From Chloroflexota bacterium (lineage in GTDB: Bacteria; Chloroflexota; Anaerolineae; Anaerolineales; Anaerolineaceae): DNA of 47,645 nucleotides. This document shows, piece after piece, positions 8,832 through 16,311 of the stretch. The stretch is taken from positions 1 to 47,645 of the forward strand of contig JAMCRR010000030.1 of NCBI GenBank assembly GCA_023381565.1, read 5' to 3'. Within the stretch, counting starts at the first letter, position 1. The number at the start of each line of letters is the position of its first letter. Below the pieces are notes generated by a model. The model was not told where the DNA came from. It searched no databases and saw only the letters and a program-made list of their open reading frames with translations. The translations under genes and the position numbers were made by a program.

Positions 8832-8921
8832 ATTCGTGTTGAAGCATGACGAATTAAAGATCGGCCTGGGGATTGCTCCCCAGAACTGCACCGATCCCTG
8901 CCCGGTACCGCAGGTGCCGGG
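8832..8921 (+). other. Structured RNA element between fliM and fliN
   Basis: The 168-base fliM-fliN spacer is not coding on inspection but is rich in complementary segments. From left to right: ATTCGT/ACGAAT (8832-8837 with 8849-8854); GATCGG/CCGATC (8859-8864 with 8891-8896) enclosing a perfect 7-bp hairpin CTGGGGA/TCCCCAG with loop TTGC (8866-8883); then a 9-bp stem CCCGGTACC/GGTGCCGGG with one G-U pair and a 3-base loop (8901-8921). Other spacers in this operon are shorter than 30 bases, except the one before fliR. No T-tract follows, so it is not an ordinary terminator. A role in RNA processing, stability or fliN translation is inferred. Confidence 0.5.
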
Positions 8922-8992
8922 ACGAAGTGTGGTGTAAGTGCTGGTACGGAAGGCCTCGCAAAGACATGTCAATGAGTAGGAAGTGAGGTGCT

Positions 8993-9346
8993 ATGACTGA
9001 GAACTCCATGCAAGCCCCCGGCAGCAACCCGGTGGTAGATGCCGTGACGGTGCGGCCGCAGCCGGCCAACGGCAAGGGACTGGCCAATATCGATATGCTG
9101 ATGGATATCCCCCTCGTGGTCACGGTCGAGTTGGGGCGCACCGAGATGACCCTGCGCCAGGCGTTGGACCTGCAGCCCGGTGTGGTGATCGAGCTGGAGA
9201 GGCTGGCCGGCGATCCGATCGATGTGTTTATCAACGAGCGGCTGATTGCGCACGGCGAGGTCGTTGTGGTGGATGACAAATTTGCGGTACGCATCGTCGA
9301 TGTGGTTTCGTCGAAGGATGCCGCAGAGAACCACGGAGAGAAATGA
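8993..9346 (+). CDS. fliN: Flagellar motor switch protein FliN
   Basis: 117 residues: a variable ~35-residue start and a complete SpoA domain (NIDMLMDIPLVVTVELGRTE, then LDLQPGVVIELERLAGDPIDVF, INERLIAHGEVVVVDDKFAVRI). FliN forms the lower ring of the C-ring, binds FliH of the export ATPase complex and is needed in several-fold excess over FliM. The ATGA overlap with fliO couples the two genes. There is no CheC/FliY-type phosphatase domain, so this is FliN, not FliY. The structured spacer upstream may adjust its level. Confidence 0.95.
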   Translation: MTENSMQAPGSNPVVDAVTVRPQPANGKGLANIDMLMDIPLVVTVELGRTEMTLRQALDLQPGVVIELERLAGDPIDVFINERLIAHGEVVVVDDKFAVRIVDVVSSKDAAENHGEK

Positions 9347-9891
9347 TTCCCACCCCGTCTGATCGGTATCCAAAATGGTTCCGGCAGTTCCGGCAGCTTC
9401 CCTGGTGGGGGCAGGGCGGCGTGCTCCTGGCGGCGGGGGTGTTGGCTGCCCTGGGCTGGGCCATCCTCGGTGGGGGTGATCTCGCAGCGAGCACTGCAGG
9501 TCAGGGCGAGACGATCGATAACCCGGTGTGGTTGGCGTTTACGGTATTCCTGCGCTTAGGCGTCGTCGTATTATTCATTCTTGGCTGTGCTCTGGCGGTG
9601 CGGCGCTGGAAGGGCGGGCCTCTGAAATCCGCCTCTCGCCGGTTAAAGGTGATCGAAACCCTGCACCTCTCGCCTCGCCGCGCCCTGCATCTCGTGAGGG
9701 TCGGAGATCGGGAGTTTTTGATCGGGGCGACCGACCAATCGATCGGCATGCTCAGTGAAATTGAAGGGATGCCAATGCCTGCCCCAGAGGATCGAGCGCC
9801 GGCGGCGTCCCTACCATTCTCTGAGCTGCTTTCTACAGCGCAGGCGCATGGGGGGACAGGCGCCCAAGTTGGAGAGCTCCAATGTCGATAA
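9343..9891 (+). CDS. fliO: Flagellar export apparatus assembly protein FliO
   Basis: 182 residues. Two membrane helices (~23-44 and ~61-86) precede a cytoplasmic FliO domain (SASRRLKVIETLHLSPRRAL, then LVRVGDREFLIGATDQSIGML), which is the most conserved part of the family. FliO helps assemble the FliP pentamer and is the least conserved export component. Most FliO proteins have one membrane helix; the extra N-terminal one may be a signal anchor. It starts inside the end of fliN and overlaps the fliP start by 10 bases. Confidence 0.88.
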   Translation: MIPTPSDRYPKWFRQFRQLPWWGQGGVLLAAGVLAALGWAILGGGDLAASTAGQGETIDNPVWLAFTVFLRLGVVVLFILGCALAVRRWKGGPLKSASRRLKVIETLHLSPRRALHLVRVGDREFLIGATDQSIGMLSEIEGMPMPAPEDRAPAASLPFSELLSTAQAHGGTGAQVGELQCR

Positions 9892-10643
9892 AGCCGGTTG
9901 CCCTAGCGGTTATTGGAGGCGCGGCGCTTTTAACCCTGTCAGCTTGCGCTACCAGCCCCGAGCTTGCTGCCCCAGGGGTTACGCTGTCCGTGCAGCAGGC
10001 CGGCGAACCGCAGCAGGTGACTGGCGGGGTACAGCTGCTTGTGCTGCTGACTGTCCTCTCGTTGGCGCCCGCCATTTTGATCCTGGCGACTTCGTTTACA
10101 CGCATTGTGATCGTGCTCTCCATGATCCGTAACGCCATCGGCACGCCTACCATCCCGCCCAATCAGGTGATTATCGGTTTGTCGCTGCTGCTGACTTTCT
10201 TTATCATGGCCCCGGTTTACAACCAGATCGATCAGCAGGCTTTGCAGCCTTACCTGAAGAAAGAGATCGACCAGGATACGGCGTTAAACCTGGCTGTGGA
10301 GCCGGTGCGCGAGTTTATGTTCAAGCAGACTCGCGAGAAAGATATCCAGCTCTTCCTGGATCTGAGCGGGAAAAGCCAGCCAAAAACGCTTGCCGATATT
10401 TCCACGGTTGACCTCTTCCCGGCCTTTGTGATCAGCGAGTTGCGCACCGCCTTCACCATGGGGTTTATCATCTACATCCCCTTCCTGATTATCGACCTGG
10501 TCATTTCGAGCGTGCTGCTCTCCATGGGCATGATGATGCTGCCTCCATCGCTGGTATCGTTGCCCTTCAAGCTGCTGCTCTTCGTGATGGTGGATGGCTG
10601 GTACCTCATCACACGGTCGCTTACCTTAAGTTTCTTCCGCTAA
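9882..10643 (+). CDS. fliP: Flagellar type III export protein FliP
   Basis: 253 residues. The FliP core is complete: LLTVLSLAPAILILATSFTRIVIVLSM-type first helix, the NAIGTPTIPPNQV loop, and the C-terminal pair ending in VDGWYLITRSL. FliP forms the core of the export gate with FliQ and FliR. FliP usually has a cleaved signal peptide; here the signal ends in LTLSAC with Cys22, which fits a lipobox for lipidation and signal peptidase II. That would be unusual for FliP. The start ATG at 9882 follows GGAG. Confidence 0.96.
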   Translation: MSIKPVALAVIGGAALLTLSACATSPELAAPGVTLSVQQAGEPQQVTGGVQLLVLLTVLSLAPAILILATSFTRIVIVLSMIRNAIGTPTIPPNQVIIGLSLLLTFFIMAPVYNQIDQQALQPYLKKEIDQDTALNLAVEPVREFMFKQTREKDIQLFLDLSGKSQPKTLADISTVDLFPAFVISELRTAFTMGFIIYIPFLIIDLVISSVLLSMGMMMLPPSLVSLPFKLLLFVMVDGWYLITRSLTLSFFR

Positions 10644-10655
10644 AATGGACTAACC

Positions 10656-10925
10656 ATGACAGAATCTTTTGTCCTATCCCTTGCGCAAAATTCGATCCAG
10701 GTCATGCTGGTGTTGGCCGCGCCCGTGCTGATCATCAGTCTGGTGATTGGTGTATTGATCAGCCTGGTGCAAGCTGCCACCCAGATCAACGAGGTCACCC
10801 TGACATTCATACCCAAGATTGTCGGTATTGTTGCAGTTTTGATCATCCTGGGTTCGTGGATGTTGCAACAGCTCCTGGTGTTCACCTCGCAACTCTTTAC
10901 CAGTCTGCCCAATTTTGTAAACTAA
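10656..10925 (+). CDS. fliQ: Flagellar type III export protein FliQ
   Basis: 89 residues, the normal length, forming two membrane helices (~15-37 and ~50-72) with the family motif SLVQAATQINEVTLTFIPKI between them. Four FliQ copies wrap the FliP/FliR core of the export gate. It lies 12 bases after fliP. In most genomes fliR follows directly; here an HDOD gene and a receiver gene come between. Confidence 0.95.
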   Translation: MTESFVLSLAQNSIQVMLVLAAPVLIISLVIGVLISLVQAATQINEVTLTFIPKIVGIVAVLIILGSWMLQQLLVFTSQLFTSLPNFVN

Positions 10926-10953
10926 CGATGATCGTTAGCAGGGAAGAAGGAGT

Positions 10954-11793
10954 ATGATATCGAATAAGGTCGATCAAATTCTCGAGTCCGTCAGCCAGCT
11001 GCACCCCATGCCGACCAGCGTCACGCGCGTCCTGAAGGCGTTCGACGACCCGCTGGCAAATGGAAGCTACATCGCCGAATTGATCGGTTTGGACCAGGCA
11101 TTATCGGCGGCAGTGCTCCAGATGGCCAACTCGGTGTCTCTAGGGTACAACCTGAACTGCTCCTCGCTGAAGGAAGCGGTGATGCGGCTTGGCTTCAAGC
11201 GCATCAAAACGCTGATCCTGGGCGCAGGGTCTTCGGGACCGTTGACCCGCCGCCTGTATGGGTACCGTCTGGGCGCCGGCGAGCTGTGGAACCATTCAGT
11301 GGCGACGGCTGTCGCCGCTCAGTGGTTAGCGCAAGCATTTTCTTTTCCCAACCCCGAGGTGGCTTACGTGGGCGGGCTGCTGCACGACATGGGTAAGCTG
11401 CTGCTCGACCAGTTTGTAATGGTGGATTATGCCAGGATTGTGGAGATCATCGACCAGAGAAATCAGCCGCCGTGGGAGGTCGAAGACCAGGTCTTGGGGA
11501 TACACCATGCGGCGGTCGGCGGGCTGATGGCGGAAAAATGGGATTTCCCGGTCATCCTGGTGGATGCAATCAATTATCATCACGCGCCGTCCCTGGCCCG
11601 GACGCACCCAGAGCTGCCGGCTGTCATCAATATCGCCAACTCGTTCACCACGCAGAACGATGGCACCATACACAGCCTCTTCGACCGCACTGTGCACCCT
11701 GAGGCTTTGCAAATATTAAAGCTGTCGCCCGAGCGGCTGGAAAAAATGCGGGAAGAAATCAATCATTATTTGACTTACACCCGCTCCTCATAG
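10954..11793 (+). CDS. HDOD-domain signalling protein
   Basis: 279 residues, an HDOD domain over almost the whole length: LHPMPTSVTRVLKAFDDP at the start, IGLDQALSAAVLQMANS, then the HD part with LWNHS (His114), GGLLHDMGK (His144, Asp145) and a later His-His pair. Unlike many HDOD proteins, the metal-binding His/Asp pattern seems intact. HDOD proteins regulate motility, cell cycle or signalling, often by contacts with diguanylate cyclases or kinases. It lies 28 bases after fliQ and 15 before the receiver gene, inside the export gene block, so a link to motor or export control is likely but not shown. Confidence 0.88.
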   Translation: MISNKVDQILESVSQLHPMPTSVTRVLKAFDDPLANGSYIAELIGLDQALSAAVLQMANSVSLGYNLNCSSLKEAVMRLGFKRIKTLILGAGSSGPLTRRLYGYRLGAGELWNHSVATAVAAQWLAQAFSFPNPEVAYVGGLLHDMGKLLLDQFVMVDYARIVEIIDQRNQPPWEVEDQVLGIHHAAVGGLMAEKWDFPVILVDAINYHHAPSLARTHPELPAVINIANSFTTQNDGTIHSLFDRTVHPEALQILKLSPERLEKMREEINHYLTYTRSS

Positions 11794-11808
11794 AATCTGG
11801 CACCAATT

Positions 11809-12189
11809 ATGACAGAGAAGAAAACCACAGTCCTGCTCTGCGAAAGCGATCCTGTCCAGCGTGATTTGATCGGCCTGGCTTTGAGGCGCCTGGGTCTCCA
11901 GGTGATCATTGCTCAAAGCCAATCTGAGGCGGGTGGGCTGATTGCCAGATACTCGCCCGCACTGGTCCTGTTAGATCTGTTCTTGCCGGGAGGTGGCGGG
12001 TTGGATTTGATCCGAGATATAAAACAGAAGGGCGCTCAATCTCCTGGAGTGATCGTCGTTTCAGCGCTGGGCTTCACCGAGGTCGTCGAGCAAGCTGTAG
12101 CGGCCGGCGCTCGGGATTTCCTGGTGAAACCTGTGAACCCCGACTTTCTTGTAGAGAGGGTCCAGGCTGCCCTGGAAATGAAACCGTAA
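11809..12189 (+). CDS. Single-domain response regulator (CheY-like receiver)
   Basis: 126 residues, one receiver domain with no output domain. The acidic pair E12/D14, phosphoacceptor Asp56 (LVLLDLFLPG), Ser85 and Lys107 are all present, so phosphorylation is possible. It sits in the flagellar operon together with fliM, which has a CheY-docking N-terminus, and there are no che genes in the window. It may act on FliM like CheY, or pair with the HDOD protein upstream. It lacks the Phe/Tyr-rich switch signature of classical CheY as far as can be judged by eye, so I leave it without a symbol. Confidence 0.87.
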   Translation: MTEKKTTVLLCESDPVQRDLIGLALRRLGLQVIIAQSQSEAGGLIARYSPALVLLDLFLPGGGGLDLIRDIKQKGAQSPGVIVVSALGFTEVVEQAVAAGARDFLVKPVNPDFLVERVQAALEMKP

Positions 12190-12287
12190 GATCAGGCAAA
12201 ATATAACGTATCGTCCTTTTCTCTCACAACTTTAGGCTGCTTCGATATTTTTTACGCTATCTTTAGTTCTGCTTCATCCCCCCTTTA

Positions 12288-12316
12288 CTGACAATTAAGC
12301 CCTGCGAGTTTATCCT
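12288..12316 (+). promoter_or_regulatory. Candidate sigma-70-type promoter before fliR
   Basis: CTGACA (12288-12293) and TATCCT (12311-12316) are separated by 17 bases, a 5/6 and 4/6 match to -35 and -10. The 158-base gap here is one of only two sizeable gaps in the operon. Transcription would begin near 12323, after the first possible fliR ATG (12321), which supports the second ATG at 12348 as the true start. By eye only. Confidence 0.35.
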
Positions 12317-12347
12317 GGGTATGGAGAGAATACCAGGACAGTTTGGC

Positions 12348-13109
12348 ATGATTGTATCTATCGCGCAGGCGCAAAGCTTCTTCTTGGTCTTAACCCGCAT
12401 TTTGGCGATGATCATTTATATCCCCATGCTGGGCGGGCAGGTCGTGCCCGCGCAGGTGCGTATTGGGCTGGGGGTGCTTTTGAGTGCTATCCTGATACCC
12501 TGGCAACCTTTACCGGCAGATGCCCCCGCCCCCGAGCTCTTCGGTTTTGGGATCGCCATCGGCCGGGAGCTGCTGATCGGCTCGCTGGCCGGGTTCGCCG
12601 GAGCGCTGACTTTCGGCGCAGTCCAGATTGCAGGGGAGACGATGGGTTTGGGGAGCGGGTTTGGCTCAGGGCGCATCCTTAACCCCACCATTGAAAGCTC
12701 GGGGTCGGCGCTGGACCAACTCTTCGTGATGGTGGCCATGCTGCTGTTTTTGGTATTAAACGGTCACCACCTTTTTTTGGCTGCAGTCCAACGGACCTTC
12801 ATCTTGCTACCGGTCAATAGTGCCCTGCCGGCATTCAACGCCGACCGGTTGATCGGGCTGACGGCCCAATTAATTACTGCGGGCGTGCAGATGGCCTTGC
12901 CGGTGATTGGCGCCCTGCTTCTTACCGACCTGACCCTGGGCCTTCTGGCGCGGGTGGCCCCGCAGGTGCAGGTATTCTTTTTGGGGCTGCCCATGAAGGT
13001 GGCGGTTGGCATGGTGGCCCTATCGCTCACCTTTACCGTCGCCATCCCTATCCTCGGGAACCTGTACCGTTCTTTAGGGCACCGAACGCTTCAATTAATC
13101 GTCAAATAA
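12348..13109 (+). CDS. fliR: Flagellar type III export protein FliR
   Basis: 253 residues from ATG 12348, which has AGGA nine bases upstream; an earlier in-frame ATG at 12321 has no clear ribosome site. Six or so membrane helices, with FliR motifs LTRILAMIIYIPMLGG at the start, GRELLIGSLAGF, the middle AGETMGLGSGFGSG, and LLTDLTLGLLARVAPQVQVFFLGLP near the end. FliR closes the export gate core with FliP and FliQ. It is 5 bases before flhB. It is cut off from fliQ by the HDOD and receiver genes, and seems to have its own promoter region. Confidence 0.95.
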   Translation: MIVSIAQAQSFFLVLTRILAMIIYIPMLGGQVVPAQVRIGLGVLLSAILIPWQPLPADAPAPELFGFGIAIGRELLIGSLAGFAGALTFGAVQIAGETMGLGSGFGSGRILNPTIESSGSALDQLFVMVAMLLFLVLNGHHLFLAAVQRTFILLPVNSALPAFNADRLIGLTAQLITAGVQMALPVIGALLLTDLTLGLLARVAPQVQVFFLGLPMKVAVGMVALSLTFTVAIPILGNLYRSLGHRTLQLIVK

Positions 13110-13114
13110 ACTCT

Positions 13115-14182
13115 ATGGCTGACCGCACCGAAGCACCTACTCCACGCCGTCTCGAGGATGCCCGTTCCGAGGGCCAGGTGGCGCGCAGCCTGGAGCTGAA
13201 TACCGCCTCCATCCTGCTGGTAGGAGCATTGCTCCTCGGTGGGCCGGGGAAGGCGCTTCTGGATGGGATGAAAGCGTCGCTGACCGATGCCCTGTCTGCC
13301 CTGCCGGGAGCAACCATCACTGACTCCTGGCTGCGCGATTGGCTGATTACCGAGCTGATCCGGGTGGTTCCCAGTTTAGGAGTGGTAATGGTCGGGTTGC
13401 TGGTGACCGGCGTCAGTGTGACCCTGGTCCAGACCGGCTTTTTGTGGACCAGCAAGCGCATCGGCTTTGACTTCAAGCGGGTCAACCCGCTGACGGGGCT
13501 GCAGCGGATCTTTTCTACCCAGGGGCTGGTTGAGCTCGGCCGGGCGCTGCTCAAGCTGGGGTTGGTCGGGTGGGTGGCATATACATCCTTGCAAGGAGAA
13601 TCCTCAGAGTTGCTGCGCTTGAGCCAGATGGATTTCTTATCTGCGCTGCAGGATTGGAGCAACCTGGCGCTCTCGCTGGCAATCCGCGTAGGGGGCGCCT
13701 ACGTATTCCTGGCTGCCGCCGATTACGCCTACCAGCGCTGGAAGTTTATGCGTTCTTTGCGCATGTCGAAAGAGGAAGTCAAGGAAGACCTGAAGCGGTC
13801 CGAAGGGGATCCTTTCTTACGCGGGCGCATCCGGGCGCAGCAGCGCCGCCTGGCGCGCAGCCGCATGATGGCGAATGTGCATAAGGCCGATGTGGTGATC
13901 ACCAACCCTACCCACTTTGCCGTGGCGATTGCTTACGATCCCCAACAGATGCATGCGCCGCGCGTGCTGGCTAAAGGAGCTTATGCCGTGGCCCAGCGCA
14001 TCGTGGAGCTTGCCCGCTCGAGTGGAGTGCCGGTAATTCAGAATATCCCGCTGGCGCGTGCGTTGTACCGCAGTGTGGAAGTCGACCAGGAGATCACGCC
14101 GGAGCTTTATTTAGCGGTGGCGGAAGTTCTGGCTTACGTGTTCCGGTTGAACGGGCGCAGCCCCCACCCTGCCCAACCGTGA
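13115..14182 (+). CDS. flhB: Flagellar export switch protein FlhB
   Basis: 355 residues, family length. Opens with RTEAPTPRRLEDARSEGQVARS, has four membrane helices, then the cytoplasmic domain with the self-cleavage site NPTH at 264-267 (VVITNPTHFAVAIAYDP). Cleavage between Asn264 and Pro265 switches export from rod/hook to filament substrates together with FliK. All key residues are present. A second, separate copy of the cytoplasmic domain is encoded at 24247-24540. It lies 5 bases after fliR, 29 before flhA. Confidence 0.97.
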   Translation: MADRTEAPTPRRLEDARSEGQVARSLELNTASILLVGALLLGGPGKALLDGMKASLTDALSALPGATITDSWLRDWLITELIRVVPSLGVVMVGLLVTGVSVTLVQTGFLWTSKRIGFDFKRVNPLTGLQRIFSTQGLVELGRALLKLGLVGWVAYTSLQGESSELLRLSQMDFLSALQDWSNLALSLAIRVGGAYVFLAAADYAYQRWKFMRSLRMSKEEVKEDLKRSEGDPFLRGRIRAQQRRLARSRMMANVHKADVVITNPTHFAVAIAYDPQQMHAPRVLAKGAYAVAQRIVELARSSGVPVIQNIPLARALYRSVEVDQEITPELYLAVAEVLAYVFRLNGRSPHPAQP

Positions 14183-14211
14183 CCTGGGCGGATTGAACTC
14201 AAGAGGAGACC

Positions 14212-16302
14212 ATGGCAGCAACTGCACCGGCAATAAAGGGAATGAACCTGGACCTGAAGCGACTGCTCCAGTCCAAAGATATCGCCATGGCGATCGGGCT
14301 CGTGGTGATCGTGGGCCCCTTGCTCGTGCAGCTCCCTCCCGGGATGGTGGATCTGCTCGTTGCATTGAACCTGGCCGTCTCGATTGGGATCATGCTGCTG
14401 ACCATGTATATCTCCCAGCCGATGGAGTTCTCGGTCTTTCCGACTGTCCTGCTGCTGGTCACCCTGTTTCGCCTGGGAATCAACATTGCCGCCAGTCGCT
14501 TGATTCTGCTCAGCGGCAATGCCGGGACCGTGATCGCTACCTTTGGCGATATGATCGTCGGCGGAAATTACGTCGTTGGCGTGGTCATTTTCCTCATGTT
14601 GATGATCATCCAGTTCGCTGTGATCAACTCCGGCGCGGGCCGGGTAGCAGAGGTTTCGGCACGCTTCACCCTGGATGCCATGCCGGGGAAACAGCTCTCC
14701 ATCGACGCCGACCTGAACGCCGGCCTGATCGACGAGACAGAGGCGCGCGCTCGCCGTAAAGCCATCGAGACTGAGGCGGATTTTTACGGCGCCATGGACG
14801 GCGCCAGCAAGTTTGTTCGCGGGGATGCCATCGCCGCCATCATCATTATGGTGGTGAACATCATCGGCGGCTTTGTGATCGGCATGATGCAGCGTAACCT
14901 GGATCTGATGCAGGCCTTGCAGAGTTATACCCTGCTCACCGTCGGCGCAGGACTCGCTGTGCAGGTGCCGGCTCTGCTGGTTTCGGCGGCTTCAGGCTTG
15001 ATCGTCACACGCTCGACTTCCGAAGCCTCGCTGGGCACCGACCTTTTCGGGCAGCTTTCCAATTTCAACGCCCTGGCAGTTGCTGCGGTGATCGTCGGCT
15101 TGCTCAACTTCGTCCCCGGTTTACCCAAGCTGCCTTTCATCCTGGTTAGCCTGACCCTGGGAACGGCTGCTTATTTCGTCCAGCGCATGCGCAAGGGAGA
15201 GACGAACCTCACCGCAGCCGTACCGCAGGCAACGACGGCCGAACCCGAAAGCCCCGAAGATATGCTCGAAATGGTCGTCGTCGACCCGATGGAGCTGGAA
15301 ATCGGCTATGCTCTCATCCCTCTCATCGACGAAGACGCCGCCGACAACCTGCTGCGCCGCATTACCAGCATCCGCCGCCAGATGATGGCGGAGATGGGTT
15401 TGATCTTGCCGGTGGTGCGCATTCGCGACAACCTGCGCCTGCAGCCGCAGGAATACCGCGTCAAGATTCGCAGCCAGGAAGTCGCCCGCGGCGATCTGCT
15501 GCTCGACCGTCTGCTGGCTATCCCAGGCTCTGACGCCGATGAGCAGCTGCGCGGTGTCGAGACCCACGAACCGGCTTTCGGGCTGCCGGCGCTGTGGATC
15601 CCCGAGCCAGAGCGCGGCAGGGCAGAGCTGCTGGGTTACACCGTGGTGAACCCGCTTTCGGTGCTGAGCACCCACCTCACCGAAGTGGTGCGCGCTCACG
15701 CCCCAGATCTGCTGAGCCGGCAGATGGTGCAAGAAATCTTGAACCAGCTCAAATCGAAGAGCCCGGCTTCGGTGGAAGGGGTGATCCCAGAGATGCTCAG
15801 TTTGGGCGAGGTCCAGGCGGTGCTGCGCAACCTGCTGAGGGAACGCGTGCCAGTCCGCGACCTGAGCGGCATCCTGGAGGTACTGGCGAATCACGCTGGC
15901 GCGACGCGTGACGCGAGCATACTGTCCGAAGCAGTGCGCCAGTCGATGGCGAGCACGATCTCGAGCCAGTACCGGGATGAAAAGAACACCCTGCACGTGA
16001 TTACCCTCTCGCCCCAAATTGAAAGCGCGCTGCGCTCTGCGTTAACCTCCGGGGAAGGCGGGCTGGGTTTCCAGATCGATGCGACCCTGGCGCAGGGCAT
16101 CCTGGCCCGTACGGGTGCGCAGATGGAGAAATTAGCCGAGGAAGGGTTCCTGCCCATTCTGCTCTGCCCGCGCGAGCTACGTCTGGCTTTCCGCCGCCTG
16201 GTGGAGCCTTCGCTGCCGACTCTGGTGGTGCTGGCATATTCGGAGATCAGCCCGGGAACGAAGGTGCGGGCGCATGGCATGGTGGAAATCACACCAGGAT
16301 AA
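14212..16302 (+). CDS. flhA: Flagellar export gate protein FlhA
   Basis: 696 residues, normal length. The N-terminal half has eight membrane helices with the family signature around TLFRLGINIAASRLIL and the charged loop GRVAEVSARFTLDAMPGKQLSIDADLNAG (FHIPEP region); the C-terminal half from ~350 is the cytoplasmic domain forming the nonameric ring that docks chaperone-substrate pairs (FliS, FlgN and others, also encoded here). AGAGGAG precedes the ATG. The signature reads FRLGINIA where many FlhA have FRLALNVA, a mild variation. No truncation. Confidence 0.97.
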   Translation: MAATAPAIKGMNLDLKRLLQSKDIAMAIGLVVIVGPLLVQLPPGMVDLLVALNLAVSIGIMLLTMYISQPMEFSVFPTVLLLVTLFRLGINIAASRLILLSGNAGTVIATFGDMIVGGNYVVGVVIFLMLMIIQFAVINSGAGRVAEVSARFTLDAMPGKQLSIDADLNAGLIDETEARARRKAIETEADFYGAMDGASKFVRGDAIAAIIIMVVNIIGGFVIGMMQRNLDLMQALQSYTLLTVGAGLAVQVPALLVSAASGLIVTRSTSEASLGTDLFGQLSNFNALAVAAVIVGLLNFVPGLPKLPFILVSLTLGTAAYFVQRMRKGETNLTAAVPQATTAEPESPEDMLEMVVVDPMELEIGYALIPLIDEDAADNLLRRITSIRRQMMAEMGLILPVVRIRDNLRLQPQEYRVKIRSQEVARGDLLLDRLLAIPGSDADEQLRGVETHEPAFGLPALWIPEPERGRAELLGYTVVNPLSVLSTHLTEVVRAHAPDLLSRQMVQEILNQLKSKSPASVEGVIPEMLSLGEVQAVLRNLLRERVPVRDLSGILEVLANHAGATRDASILSEAVRQSMASTISSQYRDEKNTLHVITLSPQIESALRSALTSGEGGLGFQIDATLAQGILARTGAQMEKLAEEGFLPILLCPRELRLAFRRLVEPSLPTLVVLAYSEISPGTKVRAHGMVEITPG

Positions 16303-16311
16303 GGTTGAAAT

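Noticed and set aside
8859..8970. c-di-GMP-I (GEMM) riboswitch in the fliM-fliN gap
   Set aside because: GGGACG after a hairpin and GCAAAG nearby recall the motif, but the conserved core GGCAAACC, the GNRA loop and the second stem are not found in the right order.
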